Shown: positions 41,605 through 50,283, counted from the first letter of the stretch. The stretch: DNA of 64,000 nucleotides from an uncultured Collinsella sp. (GCA_902493145.1 CABUOA010000004.1:19872-83871), one strand, 5' to 3'. Notes: generated by a model from the letters alone, not told the origin. Made by a program: numbers and translations.

Positions 41605-43299
41605 CTACTTGCGATGCGCGCGATAGAACTCGATAAGCGCTTGAGTCGAAGCGTCCTGCTCGGCCTTGGCGGCGTCGTCGTGGAAGGCAGGGGTAATCTG
41701 CTTGGCAAGCTGCTTGCCCAGCTCGACGCCCCACTGGTCGTAGGAGTCGATGCCCCAGACCGTGCCCTCGACAAATACGATGTGCTCGTACAGGGCGATG
41801 AGCTCGCCGAGCGCAAACGGGGTCAGCGTGTCGCCGAAGATCGAGGTCGTCGGACGGTTGCCCTCAAAGCAGCGGGCCGGGACGATCTGCTCGGGCGTAC
41901 CCTCGGCGCGCACCTCATCGGCCGTCTTACCAAAGGCAAGCGCCTTGGTCTGGGCCAGGAAGTTGCCCAGGAACAGCTCGTGCACGTCCTGACCGCTGTC
42001 GGTCGCAGGGTTGGCGGTATTGGCGAAAGCGATAAAGTCGGCCGGGACCACCACGGTGCCCTGGTGCAGCAGCTGGTAGAAGGCGTGCTGACCGTTGGTG
42101 CCGGGCTCGCCCCAGAAGATCTCACCGGTATCGGAGGTCACAGCGCTGCCGTCCCAGCGGACATGCTTGCCGTTGGACTCCATGGTGAGCTGCTGCAGGT
42201 AGGCCGGGAAACGGTGCAGATACTGGCAGTACGGAAGCACGGCGTGGCTCTTGGAACCGAAGAAGTTGACGTACCAGACGTTGAGCAGGCCCATCAGCGC
42301 GACGGCATTGTTCTCGAGCGGCGTGTTGCAGAAGTACTCGTCGATGGCGTGGAAGCCCTCGAGGAACTGCTGGAAGCGCTCGGGACCGAGCACGACGATC
42401 AGCGACAGGCCCACGGCAGAGTCGACGGAGTAGCGGCCGCCGACCCAATTCCAGAAACCAAAAGCGTTAGCGGGGTCGATGCCGAAGGCCTCGACCTTCT
42501 CGAGTGCGGTGGAAACAGCGACGAAGTGCTTGGCCACGGCCTCGGCGTTCTGCTCATCGGAGCCGTCGATGGCGCCCTGAGCCTTGAGCTGCTCGAGCAT
42601 CCAGGTCTTGGCCTCGCGAGCGTTAGTGAGGGTCTCGAGCGTGGTGAAAGTCTTGGAGACGATAATCACGAGCGTGGTCTCGGGATCCAGGCCCTTGAGC
42701 TTCTCGGCCTGGTCGTTGGGGTCGATGTTGGAGATGTAGCGGCAGTCGATACCGGCGTCGGCGTAGGGACGCAGAGCCTCGTAGGCCATGACCGGGCCCA
42801 GATCGGAGCCGCCGATGCCGATGGACACCAGGTGCTCGATCTTCTTGCCGGTAACGCCCTTCCACTCACCGGAGCGCACGCGCTCGGCGAAGGCATACAT
42901 GCGATCGAGGACCTCGTGCACGTCGGCGACGACGTCCTGGCCGTCGACGATGAGCTGGCCTTTCTCGCTTGCCGGGCGGCGCAGCGCGGTGTGCAGGACG
43001 GCGCGGTCCTCGGTGGTGTTGATGTGCTCGCCGGAGAACATGGCGTCGCGGCGCTCCTCGAGCTTCACCTCGCGGGCAAGATCGCACAGCAGCTTGACGG
43101 TCTCATCAGTCACCAGGTTCTTGGACAGGTCGAAGTGCAGGTCACCGGCGTCAAAGCTCAGCTTGTTCACGCGCTCGGCATCGGCGGCGAACCAGGCCTT
43201 GAGGTCGATACCCTCGGCCTCGAGCTTCTCCTGATGGGCCTCGAGCGCCTTCCAAGCGGCAGTCGACGTAGCATCGATAGGTGCGGCAACAGTTGCCAT
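41605..43299 (-). CDS. pgi: Glucose-6-phosphate isomerase
   Basis: A 564-residue Pgi. [18 protein letters not shown] is the phosphate-binding loop, [16 protein letters not shown] the second sugar-phosphate motif, [12 protein letters not shown] and the late [16 protein letters not shown] the catalytic signature. It interconverts glucose 6-phosphate and fructose 6-phosphate. ATG 43299 has GAGGAGG five bases upstream. Its last 11 or so codons and terminator recur at 38036-38136, suggesting that the 3' end seen here arrived with an element or was duplicated. Confidence 0.95.
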   Translation of the reverse strand: MATVAAPIDATSTAAWKALEAHQEKLEAEGIDLKAWFAADAERVNKLSFDAGDLHFDLSKNLVTDETVKLLCDLAREVKLEERRDAMFSGEHINTTEDRAVLHTALRRPASEKGQLIVDGQDVVADVHEVLDRMYAFAERVRSGEWKGVTGKKIEHLVSIGIGGSDLGPVMAYEALRPYADAGIDCRYISNIDPNDQAEKLKGLDPETTLVIIVSKTFTTLETLTNAREAKTWMLEQLKAQGAIDGSDEQNAEAVAKHFVAVSTALEKVEAFGIDPANAFGFWNWVGGRYSVDSAVGLSLIVVLGPERFQQFLEGFHAIDEYFCNTPLENNAVALMGLLNVWYVNFFGSKSHAVLPYCQYLHRFPAYLQQLTMESNGKHVRWDGSAVTSDTGEIFWGEPGTNGQHAFYQLLHQGTVVVPADFIAFANTANPATDSGQDVHELFLGNFLAQTKALAFGKTADEVRAEGTPEQIVPARCFEGNRPTTSIFGDTLTPFALGELIALYEHIVFVEGTVWGIDSYDQWGVELGKQLAKQITPAFHDDAAKAEQDASTQALIEFYRAHRK

Positions 43300-43429
43300 A
43301 GAGTCCTCCTCAGCATACGGGCGCACGCCTCCATGCGCCCGGACATTCAGATGCCACTATTCTAGCGCAGGTCAAGACTATAATCAGCGAGCGTTGCCAA
43401 TCGGCCCCCAAACGGCAACCGACCAAAAA

Positions 43430-43485
43430 GGGACAGGTTTAATTTGGCAGGTCAAACGCTTTACCAATCAAAAATAACCTATCCC
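43430..43485. repeat. Inverted pair of the dispersed GGGnCAGGTT motif
   Basis: GGGACAGGTTTAATTTGGCA (from 43430, + strand) and GGGATAGGTTATTTTTGATT (from 43485, - strand) face each other, forming a dyad just beyond the stop codon at 43499. A single copy, GGGACAGGTTAATTTTGGTA, is at 136-115 on the - strand just beyond the racemase stop. Confidence 0.6.
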
Positions 43486-43498
43486 TTTATGCCAAATA

Positions 43499-44074
43499 TT
43501 AGGCCGCAGCGCAGACGCTACCGAGCAACTCACGCAGAGGAGACCCGATGCCCTCCAGCAGTTCGGGCGCGATGATGGCAAAAACGGGAACCTCGCCGGC
43601 CCCCACGACGGCAGGCACCTTGCCCTCCGAGACGATACATCCATAAGGGACAAAACCGTCTTCGCCGACATCGAGCGCCGCCATGCGACGGGCGAGCTCG
43701 CGCGCAAAGCCGGCAGTATCGGCATCGCCAATCGCCAAGACAAAGTCCACGCCTTCGTCGGTCGCCAGGGCCACGGCTTCGTCGATCAGCTCGTCTCCTC
43801 CGTCGCCTTCAACCGAGCCGCAGCGGAAAAGCACGCGCTCGAGCAGAGCTCGATCAACCGAGCCCAGCGCCGCCGAAACGAGCTCATCACGCGTGTGCTT
43901 GTCGCCTCCCAGCACGACCAGTGCCTTGGTGCCGCCATAGTGGGCAACCAATCGCCCGCACCAGCGAGCCACATCCCCATCCGCAACCAAGCGCGTCGGC
44001 ATACCAAACCCATAGTTGACCATTATCCCCACAACCCTTCCGTGCTTTATGGTGGTATCAATCGTTAGACTCAT
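43499..44074 (-). CDS. Orphan N-terminal domain resembling iron-containing alcohol dehydrogenases
   Basis: A 191-residue protein. NYGFGMPTRLVADGDVARW, ALVVLGGDKHTRDELV and EGVDFVLAIGDADTAGFARE follow the order of the nucleotide-binding half of Fe-ADH/butanol dehydrogenase proteins, but the GGGS loop is GDAD and the metal-binding C-terminal half is absent. It is probably not a working dehydrogenase; it could be a decayed gene or a ligand-binding domain. Start uncertain: ATG 44074 lacks a clear SD, ATG 44023 has GTGGGG upstream. No frameshifted C-terminal half was seen downstream. Confidence 0.5.
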   Translation of the reverse strand: MSLTIDTTIKHGRVVGIMVNYGFGMPTRLVADGDVARWCGRLVAHYGGTKALVVLGGDKHTRDELVSAALGSVDRALLERVLFRCGSVEGDGGDELIDEAVALATDEGVDFVLAIGDADTAGFARELARRMAALDVGEDGFVPYGCIVSEGKVPAVVGAGEVPVFAIIAPELLEGIGSPLRELLGSVCAAA

Positions 44075-44173
44075 GCTACGAAGCGAGCTTTTCCGAGCTG
44101 TTACGCACTCTTTAGGGCTGCGTTAAAAACCCGATGCAGCCGCACGACCATACCTGCCAAAAAGAGGCAGGTT

Positions 44174-44216
44174 TTGACGGTGTCCGGTCGAGCAGGTATT
44201 ATCGAACAGGTATTCG
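44174..44216 (+). promoter_or_regulatory. SOS promoter with LexA box
   Basis: TTGACG (44174-44179), 17-base spacer, TATTAT (44197-44202), then CGAACAGGTATTCG (44203-44216), a 13 of 14 match to the Gram-positive LexA box CGAACRNRYGTTYG and part of the perfect dyad TATCGAA-CAGGTA-TTCGATA. It places the downstream polymerase operon under LexA. Confidence 0.85.
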
Positions 44217-44246
44217 ATAAGAACATGTGTTTGATGGGAGGCTCGG

Positions 44247-45752
44247 ATGGAGCACGAGCAGCACACCTACATCTGCATCGACCTCAAGACGTTTTATGCC
44301 AGCGTCGAGTGCGTCGATCGTGGGCTCGATCCGCTCACCACCAACCTGGTCGTTGCCGACGAATCGCGCGGACGCACGACCATCTGTCTCGCTATCACGC
44401 AGACCATGAAGGACCTCGGGATACACAACCGCTGCCGTCTGTTCGAGATTCCCGACGGCATCGACTGCATCAAGGCCGTACCGCGCATGCAGCACTACAT
44501 GGAGGTGTCGGCGAAAATCTACGGCATCTATCTGGAATACGTGAGTCCGCAAGACATTCACGTCTACTCCATCGACGAATGCTTTATCGACGTGACGCCC
44601 TATCTGGACCTCTATCACACCGATGCGGAAGGGTTCGCCTGCACGCTGCGCGACGAGGTCTTGGCGCGCACCGGCATCACGGCGACGGTCGGCATCGGCC
44701 CCAACCTATTCCAGGCCAAGGTAGCGCTCGACATTACCGCCAAGCACGTACCCAGCCGCATCGGCATACTCGACGACGGGACCTTTCGCAAGGAGATCTG
44801 GCCCCATCGCCCCATCACCGACATCTGGGGCATCGGCCCCGGCGTGGCGGCCCGTCTCGAAAAGTACGGCGTCTACGATCTGATGGGCGTCGCCGCGCTC
44901 GACGAAAACCTGCTTTACGATGAGCTCGGCGTCAATGCCGAATATCTCATCGACCACGCCTTCGGGCGCGAGCCGACAACCATCGCCGATATCCAAGCCT
45001 ATCGCCCGCAAGCGACCTCGACCACCACAGGACAGGTGCTCTCGAAGGGCTATGCCTACGAGCAGGCCTACACCGTCTTGCGCGAGATGGTCGACAACGC
45101 CGTGTTGGATCTAGTCGATAAGCACGTGGTCTGCGACAGCATCTCGCTCTTTGTGGGCTACGCGAGCGAGCGCGCCGACATACGCCGGCTCAACGCCAGC
45201 GGCACGGCGCAGTATATAGACGGCTGCGGACACCTGCGCTCGAGCACCTCGGGCATCGAGCCCGCAGCGACCGATGGCCCCGAGCTCGCGCCCCGTGCTC
45301 CCAAGCCCGTCCAGCGCGATGACGAAAGGCGTCGTCTGGTGCGCGAAGCGCAGGCAATCGATGGCATCTTTGTGGGCGAACACGGCGGCAAACCGCGTGG
45401 TGGCTATGCCGCGCTCTTTGCGCACTCCAACGCCTCGCGAAAGCTGCCCGAGCGCACTAATTCGTTTAAGAAGATCATGGGGTATTTCGATGACCTTTGG
45501 GCACAAACAGTCGATCCCAAACGACCGGTCAAGCGCATCAACCTGGGATTTGGCAACCTCATGCCCGAGGAATTTGCCACCATCGATCTGTTCAGCGATA
45601 TCGAGGCCGATGAGCGCGAGCGCGACCTGGCGCGCGCCGTCCTGGCCGTGAAAGGCAAGTACGGCAAGAACGCGCTCGTCAAGGGATTAAGCTTTACCGC
45701 CGGCGCCACCGCGCGCGAACGCAACGGCCAAGTTGGAGGACATCGTGCCTAA
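44247..45752 (+). CDS. Y-family DNA polymerase (UmuC/ImpB-like)
   Basis: A 501-residue translesion polymerase. Metal-binding acidic residues are in CIDLKTFYASVE (D12) and YSIDECFIDVT (D110, E111). TDIWGIGPGVAARLEKYGVY is the helix-hairpin-helix thumb region; a little-finger domain follows, and the C-terminal third is extended as in UvrX/YqjW-type Gram-positive UmuC proteins. ATG 44247 follows GGGAGG. A LexA box controls it and a YolD-like gene overlaps its end, the usual partner. Called to act in SOS mutagenesis. Confidence 0.9.
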   Translation: MEHEQHTYICIDLKTFYASVECVDRGLDPLTTNLVVADESRGRTTICLAITQTMKDLGIHNRCRLFEIPDGIDCIKAVPRMQHYMEVSAKIYGIYLEYVSPQDIHVYSIDECFIDVTPYLDLYHTDAEGFACTLRDEVLARTGITATVGIGPNLFQAKVALDITAKHVPSRIGILDDGTFRKEIWPHRPITDIWGIGPGVAARLEKYGVYDLMGVAALDENLLYDELGVNAEYLIDHAFGREPTTIADIQAYRPQATSTTTGQVLSKGYAYEQAYTVLREMVDNAVLDLVDKHVVCDSISLFVGYASERADIRRLNASGTAQYIDGCGHLRSSTSGIEPAATDGPELAPRAPKPVQRDDERRRLVREAQAIDGIFVGEHGGKPRGGYAALFAHSNASRKLPERTNSFKKIMGYFDDLWAQTVDPKRPVKRINLGFGNLMPEEFATIDLFSDIEADERERDLARAVLAVKGKYGKNALVKGLSFTAGATARERNGQVGGHRA

Positions 45753-46170
45753 ACCCAAGCAGCAGCCCGTGCGCCCGCCGACCGCCTTCGAGCGCCTGGC
45801 GGACCCCGAGGGCAGACGCCGCGCCGCCGACCCCAAGCTCACTGCCAACGGTGCCGTGCGCGCCAACCGCGCCGCACAGTTTATGCCCTTTGCCGCCCTC
45901 ACGGGATACTACGAACTCGTGCGCAAGCAGGAAATCACCGTCGAGCCAAAACGTGAGCTCACGGAAGAAAAAGCCCTCGCGCTTTCTAAAAAGCTCGAGG
46001 GTCTCAAACGTGGCGACTTGATTCGTGTCACCTATTACGATACATACGGCTATCGCAGCCGCACCGGCATCCTCGACGAGGCGCTCCCCGCCTTCAAGCT
46101 CCTCAAACTCCGAGACATCGCCATCGACTTCGACGACATCCAAGACATCGAACTGCGCGGACGAGCCTAG
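45745..46170 (+). CDS. YolD-like protein
   Basis: A 141-residue YolD-family protein. ANRAAQFMPFAALTGYYE is the family core; the C-terminal half is a small beta barrel (GDLIRVTYYDTYGYRS). YolD proteins accompany UmuC-like polymerases in Gram-positives and are thought to act like UmuD. GTG 45745 with GGAGG five bases upstream overlaps the polymerase stop by 8 bases. Confidence 0.85.
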   Translation: MPKPKQQPVRPPTAFERLADPEGRRRAADPKLTANGAVRANRAAQFMPFAALTGYYELVRKQEITVEPKRELTEEKALALSKKLEGLKRGDLIRVTYYDTYGYRSRTGILDEALPAFKLLKLRDIAIDFDDIQDIELRGRA

Positions 46171-46196
46171 CCAAGGAAGCGCATCCAGGGCGGCGC

Positions 46197-46580
46197 TTAC
46201 AGAGTCATGACGTAGTAGCCCGCGTCTTTCACGGCCGTCTCGAGGACACCACGATCAACCGGCTGCTTAGAGCGCACGCGTGCCGTGTGGTCCGCATACG
46301 TCACCGTTGCCCACACGCCATCCAGCGCATTGAGGGCATTGGCCACGTTCTGAGCGCAGCCGTCACAGCTCATGCCGCCGATGAGCAGCTCATCGCTATA
46401 GGGATAGTGCGATGCATCGGTATCCACCACAACAACCTTTTTGGCCTTCTTGCCGCTCGCACCATCGCTGCAGCAACTCTTCCCGTGTGTCGAAGCGGCA
46501 ATGCGACGCAGTCCAAAAAACATGCCGACGGCAATGACGGCCAGCACGATGAGATTCGCAGGGTTGAGCAAGTCGCTCAT
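46197..46580 (-). CDS. Membrane-anchored heavy-metal-associated (HMA) protein
   Basis: A 127-residue protein with an N-terminal helix (NLIVLAVIAVGMFFGL), a Cys/Lys segment (GKSCCSDGASGKKAKK) and a C-terminal HMA domain with the metal site GGMSCDGCAQNV. It probably binds Cu(I) at the cytoplasmic face and hands it to a transporter encoded elsewhere. ATG 46580 has AAAGGGG upstream. A CsoR-like copper operator lies in its promoter region. Confidence 0.85.
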   Translation of the reverse strand: MSDLLNPANLIVLAVIAVGMFFGLRRIAASTHGKSCCSDGASGKKAKKVVVVDTDASHYPYSDELLIGGMSCDGCAQNVANALNALDGVWATVTYADHTARVRSKQPVDRGVLETAVKDAGYYVMTL

Positions 46581-46610
46581 GCGTTCCCCTTTCAAGTAGC
46601 ACTATCTAGA

Positions 46611-46625
46611 TACCCCCATGGGGTG
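46611..46625. promoter_or_regulatory. CsoR-like copper operator
   Basis: TACCCCCATGGGGTG contains the perfect ACCCC-CAT-GGGGT dyad (46612-46624), close to the TACCCC-GGGGTA boxes bound by CsoR repressors. It is about 30 bp upstream of the HMA protein gene. Confidence 0.65.
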
Positions 46626-46688
46626 TCCCCATCTTAACCCAAAATCATGTCCGTTCGGTCAATTAGTTTCCCTCTTCAAACTTTTTTG

Positions 46689-46733
46689 TTGACCAAGGCT
46701 TACTTTCGTGTATAAGTTTTCCTAGGCTAACAG
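46689..46733 (+). promoter_or_regulatory. Promoter with DtxR/IdeR-like box
   Basis: TTGACC (46689-46694), 16-base spacer and TATAAG (46711-46716). Just downstream, CCTAGGCTAACAG (46721-46733) contains TAGGCTAAC, a long match to the DtxR/IdeR consensus half, suggesting iron or manganese repression of the DUF3793-flavodoxin operon. Confidence 0.6.
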
Positions 46734-46753
46734 TTAGATCCGTAAGGAGCGCC

Positions 46754-47458
46754 GTGACTCGAACCATAGACATCCCAACGTTTCAGGCGGCAGTCGTGCG
46801 CAACTGCTCTCCCACGCTCGCGGGCATCAAGCCGGCATCGCTCTTTACCTATCCAGGCACCTACGCCCACGGGGACGGCTCGGTCGCAACCGAAACCATC
46901 GCAGAGCGCCGAGCACGCCTGCTCAACGTTATCGCCCAGTGCAATCGCGAGCTTGACCCGTTCGGTATCCACCTGAGTGTTTTGGTCTGGCGGCCCTGCG
47001 GAGCGCTCGTGTATATGTACCGAGCCAAAAGCCTCACCACCTATTTCGCAGACCCTCGCGCCCAAACGGCGCTCGCCTCGGAAGGCTACGACACGAGAGA
47101 CCTTTCGACATGCCTTGTGCATTTGGCATCACGCATCACGCTCGCGAGCAATAACGTCGCGGAATGCGCCTGTAGCCAGACTCGATGCGCACTACCCCAG
47201 CAAGCTAGCTGCAGCAACGACTGCACCTGCGAGTTTCCGCACGAAATAGGCTACTTCCTCGGATATCCCTACGACGATGTGCGCGAGTTTATCGTCCAGC
47301 GCGGCGAGAACTACAAGGTCTTTGGAGCTTGGAAGGTCTACACGAATGTCGAGCAAGCGCTTGCGATGTTTGACGCCTACCGCGCTTGCACTCAATACCT
47401 CACCTTTGTCTATCAGCAGGGCAGCAGCTTGGCGCAACTTGCCCAGGCAACCCGATAG
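46754..47458 (+). CDS. DUF3793 family protein
   Basis: A 234-residue soluble protein of the DUF3793 group. The family core is CEFPHEIGYFLGYPYDDVREFI near residue 165, preceded by a Cys-rich patch (ECACSQTRCALPQQASCSND) that could bind metal. These proteins often neighbour flavodoxin and iron genes; the function is not known. GTG 46754 has AAGGAG upstream. A promoter with a DtxR-like box precedes it and a flavodoxin gene follows after 46 bp. Confidence 0.75.
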   Translation: MTRTIDIPTFQAAVVRNCSPTLAGIKPASLFTYPGTYAHGDGSVATETIAERRARLLNVIAQCNRELDPFGIHLSVLVWRPCGALVYMYRAKSLTTYFADPRAQTALASEGYDTRDLSTCLVHLASRITLASNNVAECACSQTRCALPQQASCSNDCTCEFPHEIGYFLGYPYDDVREFIVQRGENYKVFGAWKVYTNVEQALAMFDAYRACTQYLTFVYQQGSSLAQLAQATR

Positions 47459-47504
47459 AACATAGAAGCCGCGGCAACCTGCCGCACAACTGAAAGGACT
47501 CAAC

Positions 47505-47924
47505 ATGAGCAAGATCGCCGTCGTCTATTGGAGCGGCACGGGCAATACCGAGGCCATGGCAAATCTCGTCGCCGAAGGCGCCACGTCCGCGGGTGCCGAG
47601 GCAGAGGTCATCTCCTGCGCCGACTTCTCCGCAGACAAGGCCGAAGGCTATGACGCCATCGCCTTCGGCTGCCCCGCCATGGGCTCCGAGGAACTCGAGT
47701 ACGATGAGTTCCAGCCGATGTGGGACGAGGTCAAGGAGACTCTCGGCGACAAGAGGGTCGTCCTCTTTGGCTCCTATTCGTGGGCCGAGGGCGAGTGGAT
47801 GGACAACTGGAAGGCCGACGCCGACGAGGCCGGCGTCAACGTCGTGGACTCCACCATCTGCTACGACGCGCCCGACGACGAGGGCGAGACCGCTTGCAAG
47901 GCCCTCGGAGCCGAGCTCGCGTAA
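47505..47924 (+). CDS. Flavodoxin
   Basis: A 139-residue short-chain flavodoxin. The FMN phosphate loop is YWSGTGNTEAMANLV, the second loop FGCPAMGSEELEYD, and the third FGSYSWAEGEWMDNW. It carries electrons in place of ferredoxin, commonly under low iron, which fits the DtxR-like box upstream. ATG 47505 has AAAGGA upstream. Confidence 0.92.
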   Translation: MSKIAVVYWSGTGNTEAMANLVAEGATSAGAEAEVISCADFSADKAEGYDAIAFGCPAMGSEELEYDEFQPMWDEVKETLGDKRVVLFGSYSWAEGEWMDNWKADADEAGVNVVDSTICYDAPDDEGETACKALGAELA

Positions 47925-47976
47925 CGAACCCAGGGCCTCCAAGAGAGCCTGCATCAAAGCGCATCCCCATCCCTAC

Positions 47977-48018
47977 AAAAGAGCGGGGCTGGATTCAAGT
48001 CCAGCCCCGCTCTTTTGT
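47977..48018. terminator. Bidirectional intrinsic terminator
   Basis: Perfect 17-bp stem AAAAGAGCGGGGCTGGA (47977-47993) with its complement (48000-48016), 6-base loop, between the convergent flavodoxin and glnQ-like genes. Confidence 0.92.
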
Positions 48019-48039
48019 AACGGCAGTTACATCAACCGG

Positions 48040-48792
48040 CTACGAGATATTGCCCAAGAACGCCTTGGTGCGCTCGCTCTTAGGATGGTCGAAGACCTCG
48101 CTCGGCGTACCCTCTTCCACAATGACGCCTCCGTCCATAAAGACGACGCGGTCGGCGACATCGCGGGCAAAGCCCATCTCGTGCGTCACGACGATCATGG
48201 TCATACCGTCGTGCGCCAGGTCACGCATGACGCCCAGGACGTCGCGCACGAGCTCAGGGTCGAGCGCCGAGGTGGCCTCGTCAAAGAGCATGACGTGCGG
48301 GTTCATCGACAGGGCGCGGGCGATGGCAACGCGCTGCTGCTGGCCGCCCGAAAGCTGACTCGGCATAAAATCGATGCGCTCGGCAAGACCGACCTTGGTC
48401 AGCTCCTCGACGGCGATCTTTTCGGCCTCTTCCTTGCTGCGCTTGAGCACCTTTTGTTGCGCAAGCATGACGTTCTTTTTGACCGACAGGTGCGGGAACA
48501 AATTGAACTGCTGGAACACCATACCCAGATGCGTACGCACCTTGTTGAGGTCGACACCCTTGGCGCACACATCCACGCCCTCAACGATAATCGAGCCACT
48601 CGTGGGATGCTCCAGACGATTGATGCAGCGAAGCATCGTCGACTTGCCCGAGCCCGAGGGGCCCAAGACCACAACGACCTCACCCTTGTGAACATCCAGA
48701 TCGATATCGCGCAGGACCACGTTGTCGCCAAAGGCCTTCTGGAGGTTCTTGATACTGACGACGACCTCGTTCGAGTTATTGGTTTCGCTCAT
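48040..48792 (-). CDS. Polar amino-acid ABC transporter ATPase
   Basis: A 250-residue GlnQ/HisP-type ATPase. Walker [11 protein letters not shown]-loop [13 protein letters not shown], signature QLSGGQQQR, Walker [15 protein letters not shown], switch [14 protein letters not shown]. It energises import of glutamine, glutamate, arginine or similar. AAGGAGG precedes ATG 48792, 12 bp after the permease gene; last gene of a three-gene operon. Confidence 0.92.
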   Translation of the reverse strand: MSETNNSNEVVVSIKNLQKAFGDNVVLRDIDLDVHKGEVVVVLGPSGSGKSTMLRCINRLEHPTSGSIIVEGVDVCAKGVDLNKVRTHLGMVFQQFNLFPHLSVKKNVMLAQQKVLKRSKEEAEKIAVEELTKVGLAERIDFMPSQLSGGQQQRVAIARALSMNPHVMLFDEATSALDPELVRDVLGVMRDLAHDGMTMIVVTHEMGFARDVADRVVFMDGGVIVEEGTPSEVFDHPKSERTKAFLGNIS

Positions 48793-48804
48793 GATAGGAC
48801 CTCC

Positions 48805-50166
48805 TTACAGACCGGCGATGTGATCGGCAGGCGTCGCGACAACCTGTCCGGCGCTCTTGGCGGGACGCTTCTTCTTGGTCTCGGCCGTGCCCAAAAGCCT
48901 CGCCTCAAGACCGCTCACCAAGCGAGCGAGCGGCAGGGTGATGACCAGATAGAACAGGGCGGCAACCACATACGGCGTGATGGAGCCCGTCGTGGCCACG
49001 ATGGTACGGGCGTTCATGACGATCTCGACCACACCCACGGCCGCAAGCAGCGACGTATCCTTGTAAAGCAAGATAAACTCGCTGGTCAGCGTAGGCAAAA
49101 CATTGCGGAACGTCTGCGGAATCATAACGTAGAGCAGTGTCTGGAAGGCATTCATGCCCAGAGAGCGAGCAGCCTCGTTTTGACCCTTGGGGATCGATTG
49201 AATACCGGCACGGAAGATCTCACACAGATAGGCAGACGAATTCATGGCCATGACGATGACGCCGAGCACATAGTCATCAACCTTGACGCCGGCCAACGGC
49301 AGACCGAAGAACGCGATATAGATCTGCAGGAACGCCGGCGTACCGCGAATGATATTCACGTAGATACCGGCAAGGCAGCGCAGGATGCGCGACTTGGAAA
49401 TGCGCATGAGCGATAGGGCGAAACCGAAGGGAATTGCCAGCGGAAACGCCACAAGCACGATCGAGAGCGACATGAGGAAGCCCTTGAAGACGATCGGCAG
49501 GCTCTGGACCAAAATGACCGGGTTCAAGAACAGGCGCAGGAACATATTGGAGTTCCAGGCCTCGACCCACGGCTGCTCCTTAAGATCGGCCAGGAAGTTA
49601 TCGAAGGCCGTCACGCCCTTGATCTCCACCGACGGAATCTTGGAGATCTTCTTGGTCGACCCGTCAGCGAGCGTATAGGTGCCGCTAAAGACCTCATCGC
49701 CGCCCTCGACGGGAAACGTCACACCATAAACCTCGACACGGAAAAAGCCGCCGGCAGGCGCCGTCTCGCCAAAGTCGATCTTGAGCGTCTGACCATCAGC
49801 CGTGCACGTGGGTTTCATGGGCGTACGATCCATGAGGTCCTCGCCCGAGAGCATCGTCAATCGCGTGTCATCGGTACCAAATGTCGTGCCGTCGACAAAC
49901 GTCAAAGAAAGACCGCTCAGCTCCTCGTCGGCATCGGCCTGAACTTCCCAGGTAATGCGCGTCTCGGTGCCGCCGACCACATCGCTGCCCGAACCGGTGT
50001 TGGGTCGGGCGGTAATCTTTGCGGTCTCAAGCGCCTGGGCGGTCGTGGGCGCATATGCCCCCGCGCACACCAGCGCGAGCGCCACGGCCATGACGCAGAC
50101 TAGCTTTTGGAGCAAGGCGGGCAGTGGAAAACGCTGCTCCGCGGCCCCTTTGTTCAGTCGAGACAA
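48805..50166 (-). CDS. Amino-acid ABC permease with extracytoplasmic N-terminal domain
   Basis: A 453-residue protein. A signal-like helix (LVCVMAVALALVCAGAYA) is followed by ~180 residues predicted outside the membrane (ITWEVQADADEELSGLSLTF region, beta-rich) and only then the HisM/GlnP permease domain with 4-5 helices and the EAARSLGMNAFQTLLYVMIP loop that contacts the ATPase. Normal permeases of this class are ~220 residues without such a domain. It is not a periplasmic binding protein domain by eye; that is a separate gene. TTG 50166 has AGGAG five bases upstream. Confidence 0.8.
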   Translation of the reverse strand: MSRLNKGAAEQRFPLPALLQKLVCVMAVALALVCAGAYAPTTAQALETAKITARPNTGSGSDVVGGTETRITWEVQADADEELSGLSLTFVDGTTFGTDDTRLTMLSGEDLMDRTPMKPTCTADGQTLKIDFGETAPAGGFFRVEVYGVTFPVEGGDEVFSGTYTLADGSTKKISKIPSVEIKGVTAFDNFLADLKEQPWVEAWNSNMFLRLFLNPVILVQSLPIVFKGFLMSLSIVLVAFPLAIPFGFALSLMRISKSRILRCLAGIYVNIIRGTPAFLQIYIAFFGLPLAGVKVDDYVLGVIVMAMNSSAYLCEIFRAGIQSIPKGQNEAARSLGMNAFQTLLYVMIPQTFRNVLPTLTSEFILLYKDTSLLAAVGVVEIVMNARTIVATTGSITPYVVAALFYLVITLPLARLVSGLEARLLGTAETKKKRPAKSAGQVVATPADHIAGL

Positions 50167-50234
50167 GGTGGCTCCTATCGTAGAAGTTGCCGGCAAAACG
50201 AGACGGAAACGCTCTCCGTCAAGAGAAGCGCAAA

Positions 50235-50262
50235 GGCCCTCTCCGCAAAACGGAAAGGGCCC
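50235..50262 (-). terminator. Attenuating hairpin between binding-protein and permease genes
   Basis: GGCCCTCTCCG pairs with CGGAAAGGGCC (one mismatch), loop of 5, on the leftward strand followed by TTTGCG. Probably allows more binding protein than permease to be made. Confidence 0.6.
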
Positions 50263-50283
50263 GCGCGCAATCAAGTAGTTATT

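Noticed and set aside
38036..41645. A complete integrative conjugative element
   Set aside because: No integrase, relaxase, mating-channel or replication gene is present; only a remnant or a small cargo island can be claimed.
41614..43365. A 583-codon rightward frame opposite pgi
   Set aside because: Pure antisense of pgi; repetitive Gly/Val/Leu composition typical of such shadows.
47985..48010. tRNA T-arm-like sequence GGATTCAAGTCC
   Set aside because: It is the loop and upper stem of a perfect 17-bp terminator, with no acceptor or anticodon arms around it.
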